Shown: piece after piece, positions 24,404-37,406 of the stretch | Layout of the letters: every line of letters begins with the position of its first letter | How positions within the stretch are numbered: the first letter of the stretch is position 1 | DNA from: Caenorhabditis remanei | Lineage: Eukaryota > Nematoda > Chromadorea > Rhabditida > Rhabditidae | Direction of reading: 5' to 3' | Length of the DNA: 64,000 nt | Assembly (NCBI RefSeq): GCF_010183535.1 | Contig: NC_071329.1 | Span: 9,424,001 to 9,488,000, forward strand | The notes under the pieces: generated by a model | Told to the model about the DNA's origin: nothing | The model's database searches: none | The model's input: only the letters and a program-made list of their open reading frames with translations | Made by a program: the position numbers and the translations under genes

Positions 24404-24819
24404 TTATTTTTTCTTCTTTCCAAAACATCCACCCATCATTGAGTAACCACATCCACCTGAAAGAAGTTATAGATTAAAAAACAAGAGAACAGGTTTTGAA
24501 ATACGGAAAACTCACCGTATCCTCCGCCAAACATTCCATATCCACCGTATCCGAGACCGTATCCACCCATTCCATATCCTCCAAAACCACCGTATCCACC
24601 GTAACCTAAACCATAACTTCCTCCAAAAAAGCCTCCTCCGTATCCTCCGCCACAGCCCATGCCTAAATGAAGTGGGCAACTGACAAAGAAGCTAACAAAA
24701 AATGAAAAATTCAAAAAGTTACCTAATCCACCGCCATATCCACCAAATCCGAAACCACAAGATTGAATAATTGTGGGTAGAAAGAAGAGAATAGAAAGAA
24801 GAAGAAATGAAGAGTTCAT
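24404..24819 (-). CDS. Gly/Tyr-rich secreted peptide
   Basis: Three exons (24819-24723, 24662-24516, 24456-24404) join in phase to 98 residues. A signal peptide (MNSSFLLLSILFFLPTIIQS) is followed by GGYGG-type repeats (GYGLGYGGYG, GYGMGGYG) with a few cysteines and a short Lys-rich tail (GKKK). It resembles the glycine-rich secreted proteins and the YGGYG antimicrobial-like peptides of Caenorhabditis, which are typically epidermal or pharyngeal and often stress-induced. The cysteines distinguish it from the nlp/cnc antimicrobial group. It lies just downstream of the ncRNA cluster on the opposite strand. Confidence 0.87.
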
Positions 24820-25216
24820 GTTTCTGGTTGCTCAGAATGTTTATTGAGAAGCCATTGCCTTTTATGGTAACATTGGGGGAAGAACTAGATTCCAAAAGAG
24901 CTCTTCAAGGGGCACGACTTCTTTCTATTCTAGAAAGCAATTGCAAATATTTGTGCGACAGTTTTCGGAAGAAAGAAGTCAAAATAACAAGTCGACAGTG
25001 TATTCAATATTTATATTTATTTTTGTCATTTTTGACCCGTCATTCAAACAAATGAGACAAAAAGAGTGAAGAGGAAGCACAGGCAAGCTGAATATTAAGG
25101 AACAAATGAGAAGTGGAGAGACCCAATTGGAATGAGAGAGAGCGAGTGGATGACCCGAAAATTATGGAAAAATTAAGATGAAAGAGGTAGAAGGATAAAT
25201 ATTACAGAGAAAATGA
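24820..25216. other. Spacer between two minus-strand genes
   Basis: Promoter space of the Gly-rich peptide gene and 3'UTR of the next minus-strand gene. No other feature is seen. Confidence 0.5.
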
Positions 25217-26445
25217 TCAATTTGGAAGATGCTCAAATGATAGAAGATGCGATTCACAGATTGGTTTAGCTGTGTAGAGAGGTCCTTGTGAATGAGTGGC
25301 TGTTGATTCTTCGAGTTGACACACTTTCTGATGATACATTCGACGTTGGAAGGCACATGTCCACATGATGTAGAAACTCTAAAAAATCACGATATAGAGA
25401 ATCTTCACTCTAAGATTTCCTAGGATTTCCTAGGATACTGAAATTGCATAGAAATGATCTTCGATGTAGATGTAAACTTGTCACGGGCCGGGCCGGGCCG
25501 GGTCGAAATCTAACAAAATCTCGGCCCGGCCCGTTTTGAAACATTTTTGAAATTTTTTTTGAAATTTTTTGAACTTTTTTGGAAAAAGTATAGTTTTTGA
25601 CCAAAAATTTAAAATAGAATCAAGATGTGAATATTTATGATAATTTTAGCATTTTCACTCTATTTTTTTCGAAAAAAAAAAGAAGTAAAAGATGGGTACC
25701 CACTTTTGAATCCGGCCCTGCCTCAAGAAATTTCGGCCAGGGCGGGCCGGCCCGATTTTCGACAAGTCTGGTAAAATGTAAATCCACTTTTACAGTTCTC
25801 TTACCAGTGATATAATTCAACCAGTTACCAACTACAAAATGTTTTCTGTCAAACACGCACTTTCCCTATCCTGTTGACAACATACCTGTGCTGCTAATAG
25901 AATCAGAAGAACTGCGATTACACTGAAAAGTGCTGGAGTTTGTGAGAGACAATCGTTTGAGTGAACTGGCCGATGGGTGTTCTGAAACTATTTTAATTCA
26001 ATTTGAGCATTTTAAACGAATCTCTCACCTTCTTTGATGAGCTCAATGTTTGTTGTGCATCACAATCTCCTTTCTCTTTCTGTAATTATAGTTTGCTTTG
26101 AATGAGTTTTGAAGGCTTGAAAACTTACCAAAACAACACTGTAACAGCACACAATATCATCTGTTGCATTGGCAACTGGACGTTGTTTTTCGAGCTCAAC
26201 ATCTGCCCACGAACAGGAAATAACTTAAAAATAATAAATCAGTAAAGTTCTTAATTCTGGGAAAACCTACCAGTTCCGCACTGATTCAATTTCAGATGTC
26301 TTTCTTCACACTTTGGAATATTTGCTTCTGGAACTTTCAAGTAGTCGTTACATTTGTTGGCACAATAGACAGTTCGCATCAAATCTGCATGAGAAATGGT
26401 GACTTGTACGAACAAAAGAAGAACTGGAAGGAGGTGGTGAACCAT
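25217..26445 (-). CDS. Single-pass secretory-pathway membrane protein, unknown family
   Basis: Five exons (26445-26271, 26223-26129, 26079-26029, 25981-25886, 25378-25217) join in phase to 192 residues. A signal peptide (MVHHLLPVLLLFVQVTISHA) precedes a Cys-containing ectodomain (VYCANKCNDYLKVPEA; CEERHLKLNQCG; IVCCYSVV; KGDCDAQQ) and one membrane helix (ALFSVIAVLLILLAAQSFYIMW), with a short cytoplasmic tail. The start ATG follows a TTTTCAG acceptor by nine bases, suggesting trans-splicing or a 5'UTR intron. The large fourth intron contains the GGGCCGG-rich repeat. I do not recognise the family; cysteine spacing suggests a small disulphide-bonded receptor-like ectodomain. Confidence 0.75.
25470..25790. 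repeat. GGGCCGG-rich repeat element inside an intron
   Basis: Two GC-rich ends (CGGGCCGGGCCGGG and GGGCGGGCCGGCCCG), each followed or preceded by ACTTGTC/GACAAGT, enclose an A/T-homopolymer-rich core. It looks like a short non-autonomous inverted-repeat element inserted in intron 4. Confidence 0.6.
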
Positions 26446-28121
26446 GTCTATCGTCTGAAAATAATAGAGAATAAAAGGAAGTAACCAGAAATTGATGGAT
26501 AACAAAAAGGGCAGAGGAAGGAATTTTCGAAAACAAGAAGGGCTTGTATGAGGAACAAGGAACAGAGATGAAACCATAGAAAGTAGAGGAAAAGGGCAAT
26601 TCATTTGGATAAGACATCACTAGAGAAATTAGGGAATCAGGATTGTGCTTTGATGATTAAAATAAAGAATAATATTTCGAGTGGAAGTGCTTCGGACATT
26701 CAAATAAGAACGAGTGATGTAAGTTGTTATAATTGAATCTTGCAAAACAGACGGCTTCTTCGGAAGACGTAAAAGGATTTAAGAGGAGTCAAAACCAAAA
26801 CAAATGGGTCAAAGATAAAAATTTTAAAATGAAAACAAGCTATTGTTCTCAAGAAACTGCAAATTGAAAGACTAGTTATTCTAAGATTCGAAAAATCAAA
26901 ATGCAGCAAATCTCTAGCTTATCGCCCAAGTGTTGAATCTGTAACAAACCCTAATCAAAAATAAGTGAGAATACCTTTTGATGACAAGCCATACACGATA
27001 TTTCATCTTCATCCTACTCCTTTTTTCCTTTTCTTCTCAAAGTGTTGATGTGGAAAAAGAGAAACTAAGACAAATCTGATTATCTTCTTTCACGGAAAAG
27101 CTCTTCTCTCTTCGCCGTTTGAACCTATTTTTAGAAGTATAATAAGAGAAAATGAGCTTGTTATAGGGGAAGTTAAAGGGGAAGGAGTAAGAGACATTGA
27201 GAAGAATTGGAAAAAGTTAGACAGGCACTTACAATTAGACATTTCAAAAGAAAAATGGGTCATTAGGATAATGAAAGATGAGTATTGATAGCTCACAAAG
27301 TATTCATAAGATATAATGGAACACTCATGTACAATACAATAGAATATCTAGAATTGGTAACGATCTGATTTGGTGTACAATAGTGAATGTCGGAAGCTCA
27401 TCGCTTAATTACTGAAAGATCTCGAAAGATTGGAGCTCAAATTCCAGGAACTCATAAAAATGATTGATGATTCCTATGGTTCATTTTAGAACTTCCTCTT
27501 CCAAGTATTGAAAAATCCTTCCAACAAAACACGAGATAAGACGATAAACCCCAAATTCTTCTAGGAATAAGATAATCCCAAAAAAGCAGAATACATATGT
27601 AAGTGTCTCAAAAGAGCCACAATTCAGACTACATTATGTTAGACTACAAATAGTTGGAAAAAGAAGAATCAGAATAGATGAAATACGACACAATGAATAA
27701 GAATGTCTGGTGTATTGAGAAGAAAAGGGGAACACGAAGCCAGACAGAACGGAAAAATAGTTCATTTTCTGGTTGTCTACGAAAAATTAGAATAATATTT
27801 ATAGTCTAGATAGATAATTGCTCTATGATCGTAGGTTATGAACCAGGAACTCCTCACGGTTTTCATTATCATGTTATTATAGGGAAATACAGAAAATATC
27901 TAGAAAGACAGAAACGAGAGTTCTCTTAATGAAAACAAGTGATTGGGATACAGTACTTTTGTGAATCTCAGAAAATGAATCTAGGTTGTTTAGAATCTAT
28001 TTTTTCTACTGTCTACTGGCATAGGAGAATTTTCACAAAAGGGACTACAGCATGAACTAGTGAAAGAGAGAGAGAGAGAGGTGGCGAACTCTGATATTCT
28101 TCTTTCTGGGAAAACAGGCAG
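26446..28121. other. Gene-poor region
   Basis: AT-rich, with short chance frames only. A purine bias on the plus strand from about 26.5 kb suggests upstream/5'UTR sequence of the minus-strand gene ending at 26445. Confidence 0.4.
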
Positions 28122-28193
28122 CACGGCCTCCAGCGGAGGCCCTCTCAATGCACTGCGCACAGTACTTTGAGAGGGCCTCTGTGGGAGGCCGTG
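28122..28193. repeat. 72-bp imperfect palindrome (pre-miRNA-sized hairpin or short MITE)
   Basis: Arms CACGGCCTCC-AGCG-GAGGCCCTCTCAA and TTGAGAGGGCCTC-TGTG-GGAGGCCGTG pair as 10 bp, a 4x4 internal loop and 13 bp around an 18-nt loop. AGGCAGC flanks the hairpin on both sides, which favours a mobile element. Confidence 0.7.
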
Positions 28194-29960
28194 AGGCAGC
28201 CAAAGTGCAACAAAATTTAAAAGGGTACTGTATATGATTGATAACAAAGAACATGTCTACTATATGATACCAATAACATAATAATTACGATAGAAACAAT
28301 AGAAAAAAGCGAACAGGGAAGTAGACATAACGAACAAAAATAGTAGAGAGAAGAGGGTGAACAACTGAAAGAAAACGAACGAGTCGGGCAGTGTGAGTGT
28401 TTTTTAACGGCCTCTGGACTGAAAACGAAGGCAGTGAATTAGGTCCGAGGAGTGAGAGAGAGAAGAGACATTATTAGAAAATGAGAGGGATTGGAATGAG
28501 AAAAAAAGAAAGGCGGACCGGAACCCGGAACTGCTCTCTCAGCCTCTTTGAAGCAGGAACTTTGGTGTGCTAGTCGTAGCGGGGAGAAGAAGGAAAACGA
28601 AGGACGAGGAAGTGGCTGAGCAGAAGAAAATGGGTGTGGGGAGACAGAAGCAGTTGAAGAAGAGAGAAAGATAGAGAGATAGAGATATTTTTGGAGCCAG
28701 TTTACGTAAATAATGAATTCGAATCGAAACAGAAAACGAATTGGCTGGAAATTGGAGAAAGAGAGGTCGTAAAAATGTTGGTGTCAGTTTTCTTGATCCT
28801 GAGAACTCGGTATCATTTTCCACCAGGAAGTGCTCTATATTAAGAAAAGTTGCAGACGAAAATGAAGTATTTTATATACGAAGACGTCTGAAAGGACAAA
28901 ATTATGTTATGCGAGGAATTGAAGAATACGTGAAAATGAGATGTTGTCTGGAAATAAATGAGACTTTTAAAAGTGATGCCATACATTCTCAATAATGGTA
29001 ATTCTTTTGAGCTTATATGTTGCAGATTGCAAACAAAACCACGTCTATTTCCATAAATTCTGTGATGAAATATTCACAATTCCGTAGAAAACCAGTTGAA
29101 CATTTTCAGGAGCAATTCATTCTCAGAACTCTGATAACTACTTATTCATGTTTCGAATTAGTCTTTTTGCTACATACTATTTTGCTGTTACATGTTAAAT
29201 AAAATGAATGTGTTATGACGACATACATTAGAAATTCTATTATTTTTGTAGCAGTAAAATACTACGAGTGTCTGGACAGTGGCTGGAATTGTGAAAAATT
29301 GAGAACACTTGAACACAAAATGAGTAAATGGATTGAATGTTTCGGGAAATAATTTTATTAGAGGACAGAATTGCGGTAGATGGACCAAAACATAGAATTG
29401 CAAAATAGCAAATATTCCTTTTTCTGACTCGTGTGAGTTACTGGCATTATCTTTTCCTCTATTATCTCTTTCTGCAGAAGTATGATTATAACCAAGTCGA
29501 CACATCTCTCCTAAGAACCGTGCCTGATTTTCGGTTTCTATAACTCTTTTGGAAAAGTCAACTCAATTATCCAAGCGGAAACCTCCGATTGAAAAGAAAA
29601 TTAGAATGATTCATAATATCTTCCTGTTATTTTTCTTTTTTGCAATAATAAGATGACGAACAACACCCGAAATGATGTTTTTTTAACTTCCTTTTTCAGC
29701 AAGCTTCTGCCGTTTTGACGACGGAATAATTGCATCCGAGCGTGAGTTTTTTGGATGATGTGACCGAAAACAGGAACCCTTTTTTTGTGAAAAGGAGCCG
29801 GAAGTTATTGAACATTTTTAAGACAACGATCATCCATCATCTCATCTCTTTTTATGGGTAAAAGGGAACGGAGTGATGATCTCTTGGGAATTATTTTTCA
29901 CTCTATTTACTCTGTCGAAAAGATCAAATACCGAAAAATAGGATAAGATTATTCTGCGAA
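28194..29960. other. Gene-poor region
   Basis: Purine-rich (GAGAGA) plus-strand sequence to about 28.7 kb, then AT-rich DNA. No supported gene. Confidence 0.4.
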
Positions 29961-29968
29961 GTTGTTTC

Positions 29969-30575
29969 GGCTCTATTCCAGTTTAGATGTCCTTTAAAAA
30001 CTAGCACGTCCCAAAAAACACTTAAGCGTCCCTTAAAACACTTAGACGTCCTTTGAAACACTTAAACGTCCTTTCAAACTCTAAATTTTTTTAAACGTCT
30101 TTTCAAAAGTTTAGACGTTACAAAAAACGTTTAAACGTCCCATAAAATGTTTAGACGTCCCTTGAAATCCCAAAACATTGTTCTGAAGATTTAGACGTCC
30201 CAAAAAACATTTGAACGTCCCAAAAAATATTTAGACGTCCCTTAAACACTTTAAGTGATTTTTAGTGTTGAAGGGACGTCTAAACTTTTTTTGGGACGTT
30301 CAAATGTTTTTTGGGACGTCTAATTATTTAAAACTAAGTTTTAGGACTTCAAGGGACGTCTCAAAATTTTATGGGACGCCTAAACGTATTTTGGGACGTC
30401 TAAATGTTTTTCGGGACGTTTAAACATTTTTGAACATAATTCGGAACCGAAAGGACGTTTAAATGTTTCAAAGGACGTCTAAGTGTTTCAAGGGACGTCT
30501 AAGTGTTTTAAGGGACGTCTAAGTGTTTATTGGGACGTTCAAGTTTTCAAAGGACATCTAAACTGGAATAGAGCC
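29969..30575. mobile_element. 607-bp terminal-inverted-repeat element (hAT-like, non-autonomous)
   Basis: Perfect 24-bp terminal inverted repeats (starting GGCTCTATTCCAG, ending CTGGAATAGAGCC) are flanked by an exact 8-bp target duplication GTTGTTTC (29961-29968 and 30576-30583). The inside is an array of about ten copies of an (A/T)AGACGTCCC-type unit followed by similar copies in inverted orientation, so the element folds back on itself. There is no coding capacity. An 8-bp duplication fits the hAT superfamily. Confidence 0.88.
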
Positions 30576-30583
30576 GTTGTTTC

Positions 30584-33500
30584 AATTGTCAGTTATGAAA
30601 TGAATGATCAGAAATCTTTGTACTCAAACAGGAAGTTAATACAAATACATATTTTGGGAGTTTGTGACCAGGAAGAAATAGGAGAAGCTGATTCAGAACT
30701 TTGATCATTGACAACAAGGCTTACTCGAGGGGAATCGAGTCAGATTTCATCTGAAAAGAGAGAAAATACACCTCATCTCAGACGGCTTCTAGAAACTTTG
30801 AAAATAGATGTTAGAATAATCACAAAACAAAGAGAACGGAGGAATATGGGAAGTTAGTTATCATGGAATTCTGAAAATAAAAATTTATTCGATATGAGTT
30901 CAGAACTCAGATAAAGCTGTTTAACTCAATTTTCCATTCAAGTGGTAAATATCTTCTCAGCTTCCATTTCTCAGATATTTAATATGAACCATGGTTCTGA
31001 AAGTGCATAGATATTTGATGCAAGCGTCAATACCCTTATCTAGATTTCTTTTTGGGAAGAAAGAATAGTGAGAACTCTGATCATTTGAAAATATCAAAAA
31101 AGAAGAAAGAAGCTCTCATTGGAAGATATAATCAGTGTCTATGAATCATTCTGACATTCCTTCCTTTTTCTCTGTTTGTCTTTTCCCATCCCCTTCATTT
31201 TTTGCTGTTTCGGTTTTAAAACTCAGTTATTTCTACCGGAAGAAATCAACGGAAGATCAAATCGAAGAACGGTGGGCGCCTCCCGTGGTGCTTATTCACA
31301 CATTTCCTCTGTCACTATTGTTCATTTGCACAAATAACAAAAGGATGGTCAAAATGCGGAGAAAAAATGCGGCAAAGTTTCGTGTTACGTGTACCTCCAA
31401 AAGACAAGTCAACAAAACGTGGAATCAAAACAAAAAAGAAGAAAAAGAGCTGAAAAAGAAATCAAAAAAGCAACCGGAAATCGCGTGGCGGGTTATGGTC
31501 AAACCTTGTAAAATAGAAACACATTTACAGATGGTATCGGGTTACGGTATCATGTTACATTAGACATTTCTTTGACAGTCTAGAAGGATCAGACACTTTT
31601 AATATGTATTCGAATGGAGCAGAACACACAGAAGAAGGCTCAAAAAGAGACAACAACGGTCAATCCGGATGAAATGATCCGGATGAATAAGAAGGAATTG
31701 AAAAAAGGACAGACTAAACTACGGATGGAATCTTCCTCTTTTTTCAAGTATTTACATTGCTAAATGAACTATTGGAATGGCACAAGGAACTTCTTTTGCA
31801 GAAAACATTCTGGGAATTATGAGCGAAATTGTGAGAAAACTTGGATTGTCTAGATATTGAACTAGTGTCATTTAAGGAACTCAATGCCTGAATTGATCAC
31901 AATCTTCAAGAACAAAAACGACAGATTTCTGTAAATTGTCCTTCCAATTCCTCAAGTGCCTAATTTTAGTCAATGTTCGTCATTTCCGGATTCAAAAATA
32001 AAATTATTTACGAAATAAGAAACAGGTGATGTGAAACATGTTCTGGAATTTCCGAGTTCGATCATATTTTTAGACATATTTTATGACATTATTCAAGGTT
32101 CCAGGATTCTCTTAAAAACATTCCACTAAAATTCTTTCTCTTCTCTCAAAACTAACCTAAAAATTGACAAACGAATAGAAACAAGTTTTCGAAAGGAACG
32201 CAATAGTTGGCAGAACAGATTTACATGAATGGCAAACACTTTTTCTCTCACTTTTCGACGTTTCGTGTGGCTTTTCACATGTCCTTTGTTGTCCGTCATT
32301 CTGCAAAAAGTTCAATTCTTCTCTTTTCCAAGTATCGAAAGTTTCACTGGACTCATTTCCCTGTTTCTCCTATAAACTGACGGAAGTGAAATGGTGTTTT
32401 TCAGCTGTTTTTGAATAACGTCATTTTGGAGTTTAACTGGTTTAAATATGGGTGTTTTTGAGTTGGCGATTCAAAGTGACAACATACAAAATAAGTAATA
32501 ATAATAGGTTAGAAGGCATATCTGGAAAATCTAAAAGTAATGAAAAACTTTCGAAAGAGTGCAGGGGTTCGTTGATATCGAATTGCTCTCCAGAAACAAA
32601 CGACTCAGTTCTTAAACTCAGGTAAATCATAAGCATTTCCCTGTAAACGGTGTGTTCCGATCCATTAGAAAAATACGGCGAAGCGGCTTATTGTTAATCA
32701 ATCAGAGTATGGAAGTCTAAAACGGGATAGAAATAAGTTCTACAGTATATTTGGAACTCGAGATCCATTGATCTTTAAAAAACATGTGGGAGTACGAGTA
32801 GTCCGTGCTATAAATCTTCCATGCCAGGAAGCTAAAAACGGCAACGTACGTCTATCATGTATTTATGTCAATCACTACGACCATCGGTCAAAAAGTGTCC
32901 AACTTCTCCTTCCTCTTCTTCTTCTTCTTCCTCCTCCGCTGTCTCGATTACAAAGAAGGATGGCAATACGAAAAAGGGCTGCGAGACGAGCGAGAGAGGG
33001 TTCTCCTGTCTCGACCCGTTTTGTTTCACATTTAATCCCCGCAACAGTCAAAAATCAGATGTGAAAGAGAGGATAATGTTTGTGTGTTTACGGTTTTGCA
33101 ACGTACACAGTCACTTCTCGGACATTGGGCGGAAACAGTGAATAACTACACAAGAAACATATTGTGGAGGCGAGAAAATGAGGAACATGCTTGCGCATAG
33201 TTGAGCATCAAATGATCACTTTTTCCTCCCGACTACTCTCGTATTTTTGTTTGACAAGTGCCAATGAAAACAATGGAAATTAGTTTTTTCCTCATCTTTC
33301 AGAAATGAAAAAAAGAAAAATCAAATGAGCAACTACAAGGATTTTCTAATTTCGTCTACGAGAGGATTCTTCGAGGGAACTGTGGAACGGATAAATGTCA
33401 TCGGAGCGTGGGAATTCTCTCTTTCTAAAGATCCAAAATCTTTAGTTTGAGTGAAATGAAAACACAAGATTCTCTAGTGTACACATGGAGAATCCTTTAG

Positions 33501-33737
33501 ACACTTTTTTATGAGCTCCATGTCAAGAATCCAGGAGAGACCTGAAAGAGCACCGTCATCTTTCGCGCAATTCGTTCAAAAAGTTGATCCGTTTTTTGCT
33601 GGCATTCACTTTTTCTCTTTTTCCTGTAAATTCCCTTCCTGGTGCACCTCCTCCAACTGCTTCCGAAGACGGAAGGAGGAGCATCCCTTTGGCAATTTTT
33701 TGCCGCCTGATGGCTACCGCGCGGAACAAGGCGATCG
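30584..33737. other. Gene-poor region upstream of the Cys-repeat gene
   Basis: Contains an unsupported 140-codon frame at about 31141-31563, a CTT/CTC microsatellite at about 32909-32940 and otherwise AT-rich DNA. No gene could be supported. Confidence 0.4.
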
Positions 33738-33744
33738 TATAAAA
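33738..33744 (+). promoter_or_regulatory. TATA box of the Cys-repeat gene
   Basis: TATAAAA in the context CGTATAAAAGAC, 92 bases upstream of the start codon of a gene encoding an abundant-type secreted protein. Confidence 0.55.
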
Positions 33745-33835
33745 GACAGTGGCGAAGGCGGCGAAAAACGAAAGGAGCACCTCCCGATAGGCCAGCAGTA
33801 CCGCCCGGAGGAGAAAACGAAATTAACGATATATT

Positions 33836-36800
33836 ATGAAGACGAACTATATTTTATTCCTTTTTGTACTTGGAGTCTATCTTGTGGAATCTCAACAGGT
33901 AACTTACTTTTCTTTCTAGATTTTTAGGAGTTTCTGCTAGAATTTCATTTTTCACGATGGCCCTCTACTCTTCGTTTCATTCACAAACATAGTTCTAGCT
34001 CTGATTGGTAACAAAAACAGCTTGCAAGTATTCCACAACGGATACCAGATTTACATCCTACATTTAACCAAGACCAGTGTTTGACACACTCCATCTATTT
34101 CACTCCAGTCTGCCATAAATTTAATAGGTTTTCAAAAGTTTATATATCCTGTAAACGTTGGAGAATGTTCACTTGATACCAGTTAGTCTAGAAAAAAGAT
34201 CAATCGCAACTTTCCAGTTCCCATTTCCTAGTTTCCCATTTCCTAACTAGTAAGCCGAAGTTTTTATTCAATGTTCTGTTCTCTCTTCCAAAAATTAAAA
34301 TCTGAACATTCCCCATGTACTTAGACCGTATCCTCCCAGTCTGACCCTTTGCCAAATGTGTTCCTTTCCGAAAGTCTCGCCATCATTTTCAAGTACATCA
34401 GATCTCATTTCGTCCAGTCGTCTCATTTCTGGGTTCCGCCATCATTGACACTTTCTCCCTCGTTCTTCACACAAACACAAAAACAAACAAACCAGATGTC
34501 ATTAGATCAAACACTAAATATTTGTTGAATTATCACGTATAATATATATTATTTCTTGTTCCAGAGCTTGATAACGCGAGCGAAAAGGCAATGTCCGTGT
34601 GCACAACTGTCCCAGAAGTCGAAATGTAACTGTTATCCGATTGGAGGGGGAATGCAAAGATGTAAATGTTCGAATGAACCACAATCCAGTTCATGCTCAT
34701 GTGCCAATAAAGTAGAGATTCTGAATTGACGACAGCTAAGACAATTCAACATTTTCAGGCTCAAACATCAGTTTGTCAGCCACAATGTCAGAAGTCTTGT
34801 GTAGATTCCTGCACGAGAAACTCCCATCAACCACAGATTTTGTGTGATAAAACGTGTCAGTTCACATGCAACAAAGCCTGTACTCCATCATCCAGCAGCT
34901 CATCTTCATCTAGTTTCCCTCCAATCAAGGTGATTCAGATTGATTAGGATTCTTCAACTTGAAGTATTTTTCATTAAGGTTGTGGTCAATCAACAAACAA
35001 AAGCCTCTCAATGTCCGCAAGCTTGCGCTCAATCCTGTAGCAACAGTTGTACAACTCAACCGAACAAGTCGACTTGCATCAATATGTGCTTGAAATCCTG
35101 TGAACCAACTTGTATTCAAGCGGCTGTCTCTATTAATGTCAAGGAATTTATGCGTACTTCGGTAGAAATTTGGAATAGAATAGAGATTGAAAGTAATTGT
35201 TGAATTTCAGACTACGACCGCTGCTCCAGTCAATGCATGTGTTCCTGCTTGTCAACCAACTTGTGATGCCCAATGCATTGATGTAATGAAACGATACGAA
35301 GTGATTATTCAGAAGTTGCCCGTCGTTCAACAATGTCCTTCTCAATGTCAACCAACCTGCTCTCCACAATGTATTCAATCAGTGGCAGTTTCCATTCAAA
35401 CGACAGTTCAACCAACAACTGCTTCCTGTATTCCTGCTTGTCAACCTTCGTGTACTCCACAATGTGTTCAAGCAGTTACAACTACCACTGAAACTTGTAT
35501 TCCAGCTTGTCAACCAGCTTGTCAACCACAATGTGTTGAGAGACAGCTTCAAATCCAGATCGTTACTGCAGGAACAACAAGAGCACCAGAGACTTGTATT
35601 CCTGCTTGTCAACCAGCATGTCAGCCACAATGCGTCTATCAATACCTATCGTCTGGAATCTCAACTGTTCCACCAGTCACTAAAATCTGTATTTCCGTTT
35701 GTCAACCTGCGTGTGATCCAGGATGTGTTGCCATCTACACAACATCTCCAACAACTCCAGCTCCACTTCAATGTGTCTCTCAATGTCAGCCAGCATGTCT
35801 TCCATCTTGTACTGACACCTTCACAACGACCATCTCAATACCAAAACAATGTGTTCCTGAATGCCAGCCAGCATGTGAAACCAAGTGCATTGTGGCACAA
35901 ATTGTTCTGAAAATCAAGAGTAGTTATCAACAACAAACTCAACAATACTCTCCACCGGCAGCCTCGTGTGTCCCACAATGTCAACCATCTTGCACTCAAG
36001 AATGTGTTTCTGCTCAACCAAATTTCGCAGTTCAAATCAAAATGATTGATGATTCGACGACTACAACTCCATCACCACAATGTATTCCACAATGTCAGCC
36101 GTCTTGTGAACAACAATGCATTCAGACTTACAAAATTCAAATTCAACAAATGAATGCTCAACAGAATCAACAACGTCAATACAATTGTGTTCCAGCATGT
36201 CAGCCAGCTTGTGAGCAATCGTGTATTCAATCTCAATACCAAGTAACTATTCAACAATCTTATTCGAAAGTGAATCAAGGAAACAGCTGTCCATCGGCAT
36301 GTCAACCGGCCTGCGAACCTCTTTGTGTACAACAAATCACTGTTCAAACAACCATTCCGATCACAAAGAGCTGTGTTCCTCAATGCCAACCGGCATGCTC
36401 TCAAGAATGTGTTCAACAGGTAATCATTAGAAAGATCTAGAGATGACATAATGCCAAAACTTCTACAGGCTACCTTCTCAATCTCAATTCCAATGACCAC
36501 TGCAGCTCCATCATGTTCTCCACAATGTCAACCAGCTTGTGATCCACAATGTATCAGTTTCACTCTGAAACTTCCAGCAGTCACTACTCCAACTCCATCT
36601 TCTTGCCAACCGCAATGTCAACCAGCTTGTCAGCCATCTTGTGTTGAAACCTACACTTTCACTCTTCCAATGAGTGACCAAAGTTCTAAACAATGTGCTC
36701 CAGCTTGTCAACCATCTTGTGACTCCAAATGTATTCAGAATTATCAATTCGAGATTGTGATTCCACAGGTATAATGCTCCTATAATTGTTGAGTATTCAA

Positions 36801-37276
36801 TTCTCAAATGTTTCAGGCAGACAATAATTGTATGCCAGCTTGCACCCAATCTTGTCAGACATCGTGTGTTCAACAAAACAGCCAAAGTGTTCCCCAATGC
36901 AGTACAGCATGTACTGATAGTTGCAGATCTTCCTGTGTTGAAGTACTCATATCTCATACTTTTAAAACTCGATATCAATTTTTTTCAGATCGTGAAAGAA
37001 TCTGCTGAACCAACATTCAAACTGGAGATTGTCCTTCAAAAACCGATGGAAGAGACCGTAACCTGTGCTCCACAATGTGCCAGTCAATGTGTTGACCAGT
37101 GCAAAACACAACTTTTGACTCAAGTTGAATTCTGTCTTCCAGCCTGTCAGAATGCTTGTCAACAGAATTGCCCATTGCAAGTTGAGCCATGTGCAATGAG
37201 TGGATCCCAATGTAATTGTTCTACCGGTTTCTCAGTTTGTGGAAACAATCAATGCTGTAGAAAGAGAAGACGTTAG
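33836..37276 (+). CDS. Secreted Cys/Gln/Pro-rich protein with 24 CX3CX3CX3C modules
   Basis: Eight exons (33836-33898, 34565-34711, 34759-34929, 34979-35137, 35211-36419, 36469-36768, 36817-36942, 36989-37276), every one a whole number of codons, give 820 residues. A signal peptide (MKTNYILFLFVLGVYLVES) is followed by an arginine-containing CPCAQL segment. About 24 copies of a CX3CX3CX3C module follow, most often C(V/I)P(A/Q)CQP(A/S)CxxxC, separated by Thr/Gln-rich linkers with alternating hydrophobic residues (VTIQQ, IQIV). A final CNC...GNNQCC block and basic tail (RKRRR) end the protein. The style recalls the Cys/Gln-rich abu/pqn proteins of C. elegans (pharyngeal cuticle or ER-stress linked), but the module spacing differs and I would not assign it. 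Exon 5 alone holds 13 modules, suggesting expansion by tandem duplication. Confidence 0.9.
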
Positions 37277-37406
37277 GTGCTTCTTGAGCTTAATTTTTGA
37301 AAAAAAAACAACCGCCTACGCACGTAATTGCCATAATATATCATTCTAAATGTATTTATATCATAAATCAATAAATATTTATATTCTACAGGAATTCAAT
37401 CATATC

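Noticed and set aside
28741..28995. 84-codon plus-strand frame
   Set aside because: Begins at TTG and has no supporting signals.
31141..31563. 140-codon plus-strand frame (MNHSDIPSFFSV...)
   Set aside because: No splice, polyadenylation or family evidence; composition looks like chance, with a hydrophobic run then a lysine-rich tail.
32768..33141. Frames with a poly-Ser run
   Set aside because: The run is a CTT/CTC microsatellite; no start, splice or family support.
35379..36978. Several long minus-strand frames rich in WLTSWNT
   Set aside because: Antisense of the repeated CQPACQ codons in the Cys-repeat gene.
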